A stretch of 64,000 nucleotides of DNA, taken from an uncultured Eubacterium sp. Its GTDB lineage: Bacteria; Bacillota; Clostridia; Lachnospirales; CAG-274. The stretch lies in NCBI GenBank assembly GCA_900551755.1, contig URXK01000001.1, forward strand, positions 248,001 through 312,000, in the 5' to 3' direction. The position numbers and the translations under genes were made by a program. The notes under the pieces are model-generated. The model saw only the letters and a list, made by a program, of their open reading frames with translations. It was not told the origin of the DNA and made no database searches. This document shows positions 17,733-25,095 of this stretch, piece by piece. Numbering within the stretch: the first letter of the stretch is position 1; each line of letters starts with the position of its first letter.

Positions 17733-18299
17733 ATGAAAAGAAAATTAGTAAGTTTAGCAGCGTTAAGTTTAGTAGCAGTAATGACAGCTTGTAGTGCAGT
17801 AAGTGCTGATACAGCAACAACAACTACAACAAATCAGGAAAGTCAGGAAAAGCCTGATAAAAATCAAGCTCCACACGGAACAATAGCAAAAGTAACAGCA
17901 GTAAATGAAAATGCAATAACATTTGTAACAGCAGAAATGGGAAAGAATGGTGAAAAGCCAGATAATAATGGAGAGCCACCGGCAAAGCCAGAAGGAAGTG
18001 GTGAAGGCACAACAAACGGTCAGCCACCAGCAAAGCCAGAGGGAAGTGGTGAAGGCACAACAATGACAGAACCACAAACTAATGCAGAAGGTCAGCCACA
18101 AAATGGTGAAAAGCCTGAAATGACATTTGGTACTGAAACAAAGACTTTAACTATAGATACTTCTAAACTTTATGCAGAAGGTGAAAAGGGTGGTGAAAAA
18201 GTAGCTGGTTCTGTATCTGATATTAAAGAGGGTACTATTTTAGATATTCAGTATGATGAAGACGGAACAACAGTTAAATCTATAACAATTAGAAAGTAG
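17733..18299 (+). CDS. Putative secreted lipoprotein with Pro/Glu/Gly repeats
   Basis: 188 residues, not recognised as a named family. Signal peptide MKRKLVSLAALSLVAVMTAC, with a lipobox-like VMTAC cleavage and lipidation site. A Thr-rich linker follows, then a conserved-looking IAKVTAVNENAITFVTAEM segment. A low-complexity region contains two 16-residue repeats (PPAKPEGSGEGTTNGQ type), and the C-terminal ~70 residues end GTILDIQYDEDGTTVKSITIRK. The start is ATG 17733 with AAGGAG eight bases upstream. Flanked by its own operator-bearing promoter and a terminator; function unknown. Confidence 0.75.
   Translation: MKRKLVSLAALSLVAVMTACSAVSADTATTTTTNQESQEKPDKNQAPHGTIAKVTAVNENAITFVTAEMGKNGEKPDNNGEPPAKPEGSGEGTTNGQPPAKPEGSGEGTTMTEPQTNAEGQPQNGEKPEMTFGTETKTLTIDTSKLYAEGEKGGEKVAGSVSDIKEGTILDIQYDEDGTTVKSITIRK
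17975..18062 (+). repeat. Tandem 48-bp coding repeat, two copies
   Basis: Two near-identical 48-bp units (second begins at 18023) encode PPAKPEGSGEGTT-type repeats in the lipoprotein linker. Copy number could vary between strains by slippage or recombination. Confidence 0.8.
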
Positions 18300-18387
18300 G
18301 AACTATAAAGGCGTAAATTTAAACGGGATAAAATATATAAGTATATAATTAAATAATTAAAATCAAATACATCTATTCTTCATAATG

Positions 18388-18426
18388 AAGCCTCTTATCA
18401 AGTCTTTACTTGAATAAGAGGCTTTT
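18388..18426 (+). terminator. Terminator downstream of the lipoprotein gene
   Basis: Long stem AGCCTCTTAT(CAAG)/(CTTG)ATAAGAGGCT with one bulged A, 6-base loop and a TTTTA exit. Confidence 0.75.
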
Positions 18427-18452
18427 ATATGTTAAAATAAAAAATACAGAAA

Positions 18453-18504
18453 TCCTATTGACAAAATTGATTAATTATGCAATAATCATAGTAAATCAAT
18501 AGGA
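18453..18504 (+). promoter_or_regulatory. metNIQ promoter flanked by a 9-bp inverted repeat
   Basis: TTGACA (18458-18463), 17-base spacer, AATAAT (18481-18486). Arms TCCTATTGA (18453-18461) and TCAATAGGA (18496-18504) are perfect inverted copies bracketing the core promoter and likely start site. The leader to the metN ATG is only about 35 bases, so no S-box riboswitch can fit. Confidence 0.55.
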
Positions 18505-18526
18505 ATTAAGGAGAAAGGAAGATATA

Positions 18527-19528
18527 ATGTCTATTGTAAAAATTGAAAATCTTTACAAGACTTTCCATACCAAAAATGGTGATATAAATGCACTTAAGAA
18601 TATTAACCTAAGTATTGAACAAGGCGATATTTTTGGTATTATTGGTTTAAGTGGTGCAGGAAAGTCAACCCTTGTAAGGTGTATAAATTATTTAGAAAAG
18701 CCTACAGAGGGTAATGTTTATTTTGAAGGTAAGGCTTTAGGCAGTCTTACTAAAAAAGAACTTTTGAAAGCTAGACAGTCTATGGGAATGATTTTTCAGA
18801 ATTTCAACTTGCTTGAACAGAGAAATTCTCTTAAAAATGTTTGTTATCCCCTTGAGATTGCTGGTGTACCAAAGGCAAAAGCAGAGGAAAGAGCAAGGGA
18901 ACTTCTTAAAATAGTTGGACTAGCTGATAGAGAAAAGTCATATCCTAGCCAGCTTTCAGGCGGTCAAAAACAAAGAGTAGCTATTGCTAGAGCTTTAGCA
19001 ACAGAGCCTAAAATACTTCTTTGTGATGAGGCAACATCAGCTCTTGACCCAACAACTACTCAGTCAATTCTTGACCTTTTAAAAGAAATAAACAAAACAA
19101 TGAATGTTACAGTTATTATTATTACACACGAAATGAGCGTAATTGAAAAAATATGTAACAAGGTTGCAGTAATTGATAAGAGTCAAATTGTAGAGTGTGG
19201 AGAAGTAAAAGAAATATTTGCAAATCCTAAGTCAGATATGGCTAAACAGCTTATTATACCTAAGGAAAGTATTGTTAGAACTCTTAAATCTGGAAGCTAT
19301 TTCAGAATTATATTTGATGGTCACACAACACATAAGCCAATACTTTCAGAACTTGTGCTTGAATGTAATTATCCAATTAATCTTATATATGCAGACTCTC
19401 TTGAAATGCTTAAGGATAATGCAGTTGGTGAAATGGTAATTGAAAAAACAAGCAATGAAGAAATTGATAACAAAATAAGAGCTTATTTAGTTAAAAACAA
19501 TATAAGATATGAGGAGGCTGATAAATAA
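18527..19528 (+). CDS. metN: Methionine ABC transporter ATP-binding protein
   Basis: ATPase of the D/L-methionine importer. Walker A GLSGAGKST, Q-loop MIFQNFNLL, signature LSGGQKQRVAIARAL, Walker B LLCDEATSALDP and the switch His (IIITHEM) are present. The C-terminal part (about 260-333) is the NIL domain, which binds methionine and inhibits transport allosterically (trans-inhibition). At 333 residues it is a normal MetN length. Its stop overlaps the metI start by one base. Confidence 0.96.
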   Translation: MSIVKIENLYKTFHTKNGDINALKNINLSIEQGDIFGIIGLSGAGKSTLVRCINYLEKPTEGNVYFEGKALGSLTKKELLKARQSMGMIFQNFNLLEQRNSLKNVCYPLEIAGVPKAKAEERARELLKIVGLADREKSYPSQLSGGQKQRVAIARALATEPKILLCDEATSALDPTTTQSILDLLKEINKTMNVTVIIITHEMSVIEKICNKVAVIDKSQIVECGEVKEIFANPKSDMAKQLIIPKESIVRTLKSGSYFRIIFDGHTTHKPILSELVLECNYPINLIYADSLEMLKDNAVGEMVIEKTSNEEIDNKIRAYLVKNNIRYEEADK

Positions 19529-20214
19529 TGTATAATATATGTTTGTTAGCTGCCGAGCTTACAAAGTATTCTGGAGAAATTGGCAAGGGTATTGGTGAAA
19601 CTCTTTATATGGTTCTTGTTTCAACCATTATTTCTTATGTTATAGGTTTGCCTATAGGTATACTTCTTTGTGTAACTGACAAAGAGGGTATCTGTCCTTG
19701 TAAATGGGTTAATTCTATAGTTGGTTTTATTGTTAATTTACTTCGTTCAGTACCATTTATTATTTTGCTTGTTGCTATTATGCCTTTTACAGAATTTGTA
19801 GTTGGCAGAAAAATTGGTTCAACAGCAACTATCGTACCTCTTGTAGTTTCAGCTTTCCCATTTGTAGCCAGAATGGTAGAATCTTCTATTAAGGAAGTTG
19901 ATGCAGGTAAAATTGAGGCAGCTGAATCAATGGGTACACCTACATTTAAAATAATAACTAAGGTTCTTGTGCCAGAGGCTAAACCATCACTTCTTGTAGG
20001 CAGTGCTATTGCAGTAACTACAATACTTGGATATTCAGCTATGGCAGGTTTTGTTGGTGGTGGTGGCTTAGGTGCTATTGCTATTAACTATGGTTATTAT
20101 AGATATAATACAGGTGTAATGCTTGTTACAGTTATATTCCTTGTTATTATAGTTCAACTTTTCCAAGAAATTGGACTTAGGGCAACAAGGATAACTGATA
20201 AAAGAATTAAATAA
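19528..20214 (+). CDS. metI: Methionine ABC transporter permease
   Basis: 228-residue inner-membrane permease with about five transmembrane helices. The EAA loop for contact with MetN is near KIEAAESMGTPTFKIITKV. It starts at 19528, overlapping the metN stop, and the conserved GYSAMAGFVGGGGLG block is typical of MetI. Confidence 0.95.
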   Translation: MYNICLLAAELTKYSGEIGKGIGETLYMVLVSTIISYVIGLPIGILLCVTDKEGICPCKWVNSIVGFIVNLLRSVPFIILLVAIMPFTEFVVGRKIGSTATIVPLVVSAFPFVARMVESSIKEVDAGKIEAAESMGTPTFKIITKVLVPEAKPSLLVGSAIAVTTILGYSAMAGFVGGGGLGAIAINYGYYRYNTGVMLVTVIFLVIIVQLFQEIGLRATRITDKRIK

Positions 20215-20257
20215 TGCAGAATATCTGCAAATAAATAAAGAAAAGAGGAAATTCAAA

Positions 20258-21088
20258 ATGAAAAAACTTTTAACAATTTTAGGTACAGCTTTACTTTCAA
20301 CAGCTTTATTAGCTGGCTGTGGTTCAACAGCTTCAACTGATAGCAGTGCATCAGCTAATGGTGATACTATTACAGTTGCAGCAAGTCCATCTCCACACGC
20401 AGAAATTCTTGAAGTAGCAAAGGAAGTTCTTGCTGAACAGGGTATCAACCTTGATATTAAGGTATTTAATGATTATGTAATACCAAATACAGCAACAGAG
20501 AGTGGTGAAGTTGATGCAAATTATTTCCAGCACACTCCATACTTAAATGATTTTAATGAAGAAAATGGAACTCACCTTGTTTCAGTAGCAGCTATTCATT
20601 ATGAGCCATTTGGTATTTATGCTGGCAAGACAGCTAGTTTAGATGCTCTTGCTGACGGTGCTAAGGTTTCTGTACCAAATGATACAACTAATGAAGCTAG
20701 AGCTTTACTTCTTCTTGAGGCTCAGGGTCTTATTAAGCTTAAAGATGGTGCTGGTCTTAAGGCAACTAAGCTTGATATTGTAGAAAATCCTAAGAATCTT
20801 GATATTCAGGAAATTGAAGCAGCACAGCTTCCTAGAACTTTATCTGATGTTGATATTGCAGTTATTAATGGTAACTATGCTATTGATGCTGGTTTAAAGG
20901 TATCTGATGCTCTTGCTGTTGAGGCTCAGGATTCAGAGGCAGCTAAGACTTATGCAAATGTTCTTGTAGTTAAAGATGGCAATCAGGATAATGAAAACAT
21001 TAAGGCTTTAGTTTCTGCTCTTGAAAGTGACAAGGTTAAGGAATTTATTGAGCAGAAGTATGACGGTGCTGTAGTACCTATGTTTTAA
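20258..21088 (+). CDS. metQ: Methionine-binding lipoprotein
   Basis: 276-residue NlpA-family substrate-binding protein. Signal peptide with lipobox LLAGC (lipidated Cys near residue 21), then VAASPSPHAEILEV, ANYFQHTPYLNDFN and AVINGNYAIDAGL, hallmarks of MetQ. Third gene of metNIQ after a 43-base gap with its own AGAGGA site. Confidence 0.95.
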   Translation: MKKLLTILGTALLSTALLAGCGSTASTDSSASANGDTITVAASPSPHAEILEVAKEVLAEQGINLDIKVFNDYVIPNTATESGEVDANYFQHTPYLNDFNEENGTHLVSVAAIHYEPFGIYAGKTASLDALADGAKVSVPNDTTNEARALLLLEAQGLIKLKDGAGLKATKLDIVENPKNLDIQEIEAAQLPRTLSDVDIAVINGNYAIDAGLKVSDALAVEAQDSEAAKTYANVLVVKDGNQDNENIKALVSALESDKVKEFIEQKYDGAVVPMF

Positions 21089-21109
21089 TTTATAAACAAA
21101 ATAACTAAC

Positions 21110-21153
21110 AAAAGGTTCTTTATCAAACTTATGTTGATAAAGAACCTTTTTTA
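21110..21153. terminator. Terminator after metQ, probably bidirectional
   Basis: 16-bp stem (AAAGGTTCTTTATCAA and its complement) with a 7-base loop and T-run, between metQ and the convergent acetyltransferase. Confidence 0.88.
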
Positions 21154-21164
21154 TTAAAACAATA

Positions 21165-21662
21165 TTATTTATTTAGTATTTTGGTCATAAATGTTATATC
21201 TACATATTCACCATTTTTTTTGCCCAATTCTTTAAATGTACACATAGGTACAAAACCACAGCGACTATGGAGAGATAGGCTGGCAACATTAGAATCTGTA
21301 ACAACTGCAATAAGAGTATGAAACTTTTGTCCGTATTTTTCAAGTTCATTTAATAGTTTTGTTCCTATGCCTCTATGGCCATATCCTTGAGCTACATATA
21401 CAGAAACTTCGGCTGTACAGTTGTAACCAGTGTATTCTCTAAACTGAGATAATGATGCCCAACCAACAACTGTGCCGTCTAATTCAGCAACAAGTATTGG
21501 ATAGCCAGCACCAATATGTTTATCAAACCATTCATTAGAATCATCAATAGTCAATGGCTGTTCTTTAAGATTATAATTTGTATTTACAATTGCATAATTT
21601 AATATATTGTTTATTGCAGGCACATCATTTCTTTGAGCCTGTCTTACTATAATATTATCCAT
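21165..21662 (-). CDS. GNAT acetyltransferase, phosphinothricin acetyltransferase-like
   Basis: 165 residues. The acetyl-CoA motif lies in VYVAQGYGHRGIGTKLLNELE, with the upstream WASLSQFREYTGY and TAEVSVYV segments typical of the PAT/MnaT group that acetylates amino-acid analogues such as phosphinothricin or methionine sulfone. ATG 21662 is preferred: AAGGTGA lies upstream, and the GTG at 21671 overlaps that site. Natural substrate unknown; it lies next to the methionine importer. Confidence 0.83.
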   Translation of the reverse strand: MDNIIVRQAQRNDVPAINNILNYAIVNTNYNLKEQPLTIDDSNEWFDKHIGAGYPILVAELDGTVVGWASLSQFREYTGYNCTAEVSVYVAQGYGHRGIGTKLLNELEKYGQKFHTLIAVVTDSNVASLSLHSRCGFVPMCTFKELGKKNGEYVDITFMTKILNK

Positions 21663-21766
21663 TTTTATCACCTTGGTCTATTATAAAACATATTTATGTA
21701 TAAGTCAATAAAAAGTGAAATATGTCAATCAGGTAATAATTTGCATTTTTATTAATATTATTTTTA

Positions 21767-21796
21767 TTGAAAAGATTAGGTATTTTGTGTTAATAT
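21767..21796 (+). promoter_or_regulatory. Possible promoter of the bile salt hydrolase gene
   Basis: TTGAAA (21767-21772) and TAATAT (21791-21796) with 18 bases between, about 45 bases before the start. Moderate match only. Confidence 0.35.
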
Positions 21797-21839
21797 TGGT
21801 TAATATAGAAGTGTAAGTTTTATTATGGAGGTAAATTTT

Positions 21840-22814
21840 ATGTGTACAGCAGTAACATACAAAACAAAAGATTTTTACTTTGGCAGAACATTAGATTATG
21901 AATGTTCTTTTGGTGAAAAAATTGCAATAACACCAAGAAATTACCAGTTTGATTATCGTTTTATGGATAGTGTTCAAAGTCATTATGCTATTATTGGTAT
22001 GGCACATATTGCAGAAAACTATCCACTTTATTTTGATGCTATTAATGAAAAAGGTCTAGGAATAGCAGGACTTAATTTTGTTGGAAATGCTTTTTATTCC
22101 GAACCTATGGATAACAAAATAAATGTTGCTCAATTTGAATTTATACCATATATTTTGGGTCAATGTTCTTCCGTTAATGATGCAAGAGAAAAATTAAATA
22201 GTATTAATATAACTAATACTAATTTTAGCTCTGAATTACCTTGTTCTCAGCTTCATTGGATAATAGCTGATGCTAATGAGGCAATTACTGTTGAGTCTAT
22301 GAAAGATGGTATTCATATTTATGATAATACTGTTGGTGTTTTGACAAATAATCCTCCTTTTGAACAACAGATGTTCCAATTAAATAATTACATTGGACTT
22401 TCACCAAAACAACCTAAAAATTTATTTGCACCAAATTTAGAATTAAATACCTATAGTAGAGGTATGGGAGCAATAGGTTTGCCAGGTGATTTGTCATCGG
22501 CTTCACGATTTGCTAGAGTTGCTTTTACTAAAATTAATTCAATTTCTGGTGAAAGTGAAAATGAAAGTGTAAGTCAATTTTTTCATATATTAGGCTCTGT
22601 AAATCAGCAAAAAGGTTGTTGTGAAGTTAGAGAGGGAGAGTATGAATTTACACAGTATACATCTTGCTGTAATGGAACAAAGGGAATTTATTACTACACA
22701 ACATATAATAATCATCAAATAAATGCTGTTGATATGAATAAGGTAGATTTGAATGGTGATAAGTTAATTAGTTATGATTTAATTAGAAATCAAAATATAA
22801 ATTTTCAAAATTAA
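21840..22814 (+). CDS. Choloylglycine (bile salt) hydrolase
   Basis: Ntn-hydrolase that deconjugates glycine- or taurine-conjugated bile acids; penicillin V acylase is the related alternative. 324 residues starting MCTAVTYKTKDFYFGRTLDYE. The expected catalytic set is complete: C2 (N-terminal nucleophile after Met removal), R16, D19, N79 (AGLNF), N170 (VLTNNPPF) and R223 (ASRFARV). The start must be ATG 21840, since the nucleophile has to follow Met and GGAGGT lies nine bases upstream. The upstream ATG at 21825 is part of that site. The loop YSRGMG carries an S-R-x motif reported in lactobacillar enzymes preferring taurine conjugates. No signal peptide, so cytoplasmic. Confidence 0.93.
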   Translation: MCTAVTYKTKDFYFGRTLDYECSFGEKIAITPRNYQFDYRFMDSVQSHYAIIGMAHIAENYPLYFDAINEKGLGIAGLNFVGNAFYSEPMDNKINVAQFEFIPYILGQCSSVNDAREKLNSINITNTNFSSELPCSQLHWIIADANEAITVESMKDGIHIYDNTVGVLTNNPPFEQQMFQLNNYIGLSPKQPKNLFAPNLELNTYSRGMGAIGLPGDLSSASRFARVAFTKINSISGESENESVSQFFHILGSVNQQKGCCEVREGEYEFTQYTSCCNGTKGIYYYTTYNNHQINAVDMNKVDLNGDKLISYDLIRNQNINFQN

Positions 22815-22834
22815 TTATTTTAGACAAAAAAATA

Positions 22835-22906
22835 TACACCCAATGGGAATCGAACCCATAACTAGCCCTTAGGAGGGGCTTGTTATATCCGTTTAACTAT
22901 GGGTGC
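22835..22906 (-). tRNA. tRNA-Arg (CCT anticodon)
   Basis: Seven-bp acceptor stem, D-loop with TTAAACGGATAT, anticodon arm AGCCC-CTCCTAA-GGGCT giving anticodon CCT (reads AGG), and T-arm with GGTTCGATTCC. 72 bases; no encoded CCA. Confidence 0.95.
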
Positions 22907-22918
22907 ATAACTATTATA

Positions 22919-22947
22919 ATTATACAGTTGTGTTGTAGAATTGTCAA
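22919..22947 (-). promoter_or_regulatory. Consensus promoter of tRNA-Arg
   Basis: Minus strand TTGACA (22942-22947), 17-base spacer, TATAAT (22919-22924), 13 bases before the tRNA; both hexamers perfect. Confidence 0.8.
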
Positions 22948-23116
22948 GGATTTATTGAGTTGTGTGTAAAAATTAAAAATTGCAAGTTTAATTGTCGCAT
23001 TTTTTAAAATTTAAGTGATTTTTTATATCCTTAGATTTTTGAACTAAAAGATTTTAATCACTGTCTATGACGGCTTTATTGAGGTATAATAGACAAGTAA
23101 TACAAAAAATAAAAAA

Positions 23117-23272
23117 GTAAGGTTCAACTTTTTATGATATAATTGAATTACCACAAACAATTAAAGAAAAGTAGAACCTTACAATGCTATGTTACCACAG
23201 ATTAAGTCTGTTCGTCAACGAATGATTAAATATTTATTTGTTAAAGTGTAACCAATCATTGACACTTTAACA
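23117..23272. mobile_element. Decayed insertion-sequence or MITE-like remnant
   Basis: Between the two tRNA genes. First, a 12-bp inverted repeat with one mismatch (GTAAGGTTCAAC at 23117-23128, GTAGAACCTTAC at 23171-23182) encloses a TATAAT-like box. A stub reading frame follows (MLPQIKSVRQRMIKYLFVKV, from 23192). It ends in a perfect 11-bp hairpin TGTTAAAGTGT/ACACTTTAACA (23239-23272). Promoter, stub start and palindromes resemble the remains of a small transposon, but no transposase domain can be recognised. Confidence 0.4.
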
Positions 23273-23301
23273 ATAATAGATGTAATTAATTAAAATTTAT
23301 C

Positions 23302-23330
23302 TTGACATTTATATGTATTTATATTAAAAT
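23302..23330 (+). promoter_or_regulatory. Promoter of tRNA-Leu
   Basis: TTGACA (23302-23307), 17-base spacer, TAAAAT (23325-23330), 21 bases before the tRNA. Confidence 0.75.
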
Positions 23331-23351
23331 ATTTAATGTTACAGGTAACTT

Positions 23352-23433
23352 GCCGCTGTGGCGGAATTGGCAGACGCACTTGACTCAAAATCAAGCGGGG
23401 CAACTCGTACCGGTTCGAGTCCGGTCAGCGGCA
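23352..23433 (+). tRNA. tRNA-Leu (CAA anticodon)
   Basis: Class II tRNA of 82 bases. Acceptor GCCGCTG/CAGCGGC, anticodon arm CTTGA-CTCAAAA-TCAAG giving anticodon CAA (reads UUG), short variable arm (CGGGGCAACTCG) and T-arm CCGGTTCGAGTCCGG. Discriminator A; no encoded CCA. Confidence 0.96.
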
Positions 23434-23442
23434 GTATATATT

Positions 23443-23481
23443 AGGGTGTGAATACTAGCATAGTGTTTGCACTCTTTTTTA
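23443..23481 (+). terminator. Terminator of tRNA-Leu
   Basis: 13-pair stem including G-U pairs (AGGGTGTGAATAC against GTGTTTGCACTCT), 7-base loop and a T6 exit. Confidence 0.7.
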
Positions 23482-23484
23482 TTG

Positions 23485-23518
23485 CAAAAAATACCCCTTA
23501 TCAATAAATGACAAGGGG
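23485..23518 (-). terminator. Terminator of the HD-domain gene
   Basis: Stem CCCCTTGTCA/TGATAAGGGG (one G-U) on the minus strand, 5-base loop, exit TATTTTTTG, directly past the stop at 23524. Confidence 0.8.
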
Positions 23519-23523
23519 AAAAA

Positions 23524-24192
23524 TTAACAAATTTTAGTACCATTAGCCTTAGCTCTAAATTTAAGTCCAAGAACTTCTGATGCTCTTTTACACATAATCA
23601 TTCTACCTAAAAATATTTCAAAATAGTCCATAACTGTGCAAATATTGTAGTCAAGAGTAAGGTCTAGCTGTATAGTGTTTTTATGAGTATTTATTGTTAA
23701 ATTTGAACCGGTTACAGCATAATTTACTCTATCGTGAATATCAAAGTCAGATTTCTTTTTTGTACAAACTCTGTTTCTTCTTACATCGGTTTTGTCTGCC
23801 AATATTAAAGCAGCAGATATTGGGTCTATTGCAGTGCCTGTTTTTTCATCGTGCTGACCTATGGCAGAACATATTACGGACACATCTTTGTAGTGCATAC
23901 CCATATTTGTTAATATTTGAAAAGCCATTATTGCACCATTGTGTGCGTGGTCATTTCTATTTACTGTGTTTCCAATATCGTGCATATATCCAGCAATCTT
24001 AACAAGTTCTATTTCTCTTTTAGAATAGTTTAGCTTTCTTAATATGCTACCAGCAGTTTCAGCAACTAAAGCTGCGTGAGCTCTTGAATGTTCTGTGTAG
24101 CCCATTGCACCTGTTACAAAATTTGCTCTATCAATGTAGTGATTAATCATTTCGTTTTTCTTAATTTCATTAAAGGTTATTTCTTTAGCCAT
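23524..24192 (-). CDS. HD-domain phosphohydrolase-like protein
   Basis: 222 residues. HD ligands: HSRAHAALV, YMHDIGN (the HD pair), HAHNGAIMA and GQHDEKTG, followed by ILADKTDVRR, a layout seen in HD-GYP/GdpP-unrelated clostridial HD proteins. The C-terminal ~70 residues form a beta-rich extension. ATG 24192 (MAKEITF) is used because AAAGGA precedes it; the in-frame upstream 46 residues have no ribosome binding site. Substrate unknown. Confidence 0.78.
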   Translation of the reverse strand: MAKEITFNEIKKNEMINHYIDRANFVTGAMGYTEHSRAHAALVAETAGSILRKLNYSKREIELVKIAGYMHDIGNTVNRNDHAHNGAIMAFQILTNMGMHYKDVSVICSAIGQHDEKTGTAIDPISAALILADKTDVRRNRVCTKKKSDFDIHDRVNYAVTGSNLTINTHKNTIQLDLTLDYNICTVMDYFEIFLGRMIMCKRASEVLGLKFRAKANGTKIC

Positions 24193-24277
24193 TATTTTAT
24201 TCCTTTCTTGTCTTTGTATTAAGATATTATATGACAAAATTGTAAAAATATCTCTCATAGTAATGTTAATAATGGGT

Positions 24278-24306
24278 AAAGAAAAAAGGCTGTCATTGAC
24301 AGCCTT
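24278..24306 (-). terminator. Terminator of the stalk-domain gene
   Basis: Perfect 9-bp stem AAGGCTGTC/GACAGCCTT with a 3-base loop and minus-strand T-run, just past the stop at 24317. Confidence 0.85.
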
Positions 24307-24316
24307 AATATTTATA

Positions 24317-24973
24317 CTATTTGTGTACAATAATAGAAACAGGATTGTTTAATGGTGGTAAACTCATTGTTTCAGCGTCACCATACTCAACTGTAAGTTT
24401 TGTGCCAACAGTAATTGAATTAATATCAACATCATTACCGTTTTCATCAGTTACCTTAACAGAATCACCCTTACTTAATCTTACATCACCTTTTATTTCA
24501 TCGTTAAATAAGATTTCATCGGCAGAAACTTCTGTTACTGTACCAAAACCAACGGCACTTTCCTTATCTTCTGTAACAATATTTACTGTACCGTTTTCAT
24601 TTGTTATTGTGTATTCAAACAAATCTGTGAAAACATCAGCAGGTACATAAGTTGTTGAATCAACTACAATAGGAGCACCACTTAATTCCATAGGTGCAGT
24701 TTTTGCAAAAGTATAACCATTTACGCCAATTTTAAATGTTATGTATAAAGGACCTCCGTTTGTAACAATAACTGTCTTTGTATCAGCCTTCCATTCAACA
24801 TTTAAACCTAAAGCGTCAGCAATTGGTCTAACAGCAATATAAGTTGCCCCATTTTCTACAATAGCCTGTGCGTTTTCTACAGCCTGTCCATTAATAGTAA
24901 CTGCTGTGCCAGCAAATGCAGATACTGCCATAGATACTGTAAGTGCTAAAGTTGCTAATAATTTCTTTTTCAT
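24317..24973 (-). CDS. Secreted stalk-domain (copper amine oxidase N-like) protein
   Basis: 218 residues with a signal peptide (MKKKLLATLALTVSMAVSAFA). An extracellular stalk domain follows (VTINGQAVENAQAIVENGATYIAVRPIADALGLNVEW... TKTVIVT). This is the copper-amine-oxidase N-terminal-like fold common in clostridial surface proteins. The C-terminal ~80 residues resemble a small beta-barrel (VTEVSADEILFNDEI). The start is the ATG at 24973 with AAAGGAG upstream. No enzymatic motif; probably cell-wall associated or secreted. Confidence 0.8.
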   Translation of the reverse strand: MKKKLLATLALTVSMAVSAFAGTAVTINGQAVENAQAIVENGATYIAVRPIADALGLNVEWKADTKTVIVTNGGPLYITFKIGVNGYTFAKTAPMELSGAPIVVDSTTYVPADVFTDLFEYTITNENGTVNIVTEDKESAVGFGTVTEVSADEILFNDEIKGDVRLSKGDSVKVTDENGNDVDINSITVGTKLTVEYGDAETMSLPPLNNPVSIIVHK

Positions 24974-25095
24974 ATAATACAACTCCTTTCAACATAAATT
25001 ATAATATATAAAAATATAAAAAGCAATTACATAAATATTAAGATTGTTTTATAAAAATTGCAATTTATGTAAATTATAGTGTAGAGGTGATATTA

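Noticed and set aside
17769..18101. 110-codon antisense ORF rich in Cys and Phe
   Set aside because: Antisense to the low-complexity lipoprotein gene; composition mirrors its repeats.
18300..18526. S-box (SAM-I) riboswitch before metN
   Set aside because: The gap is filled by a terminator of the upstream gene and a promoter 40 bases from metN; no room and no K-turn/S-box motifs.
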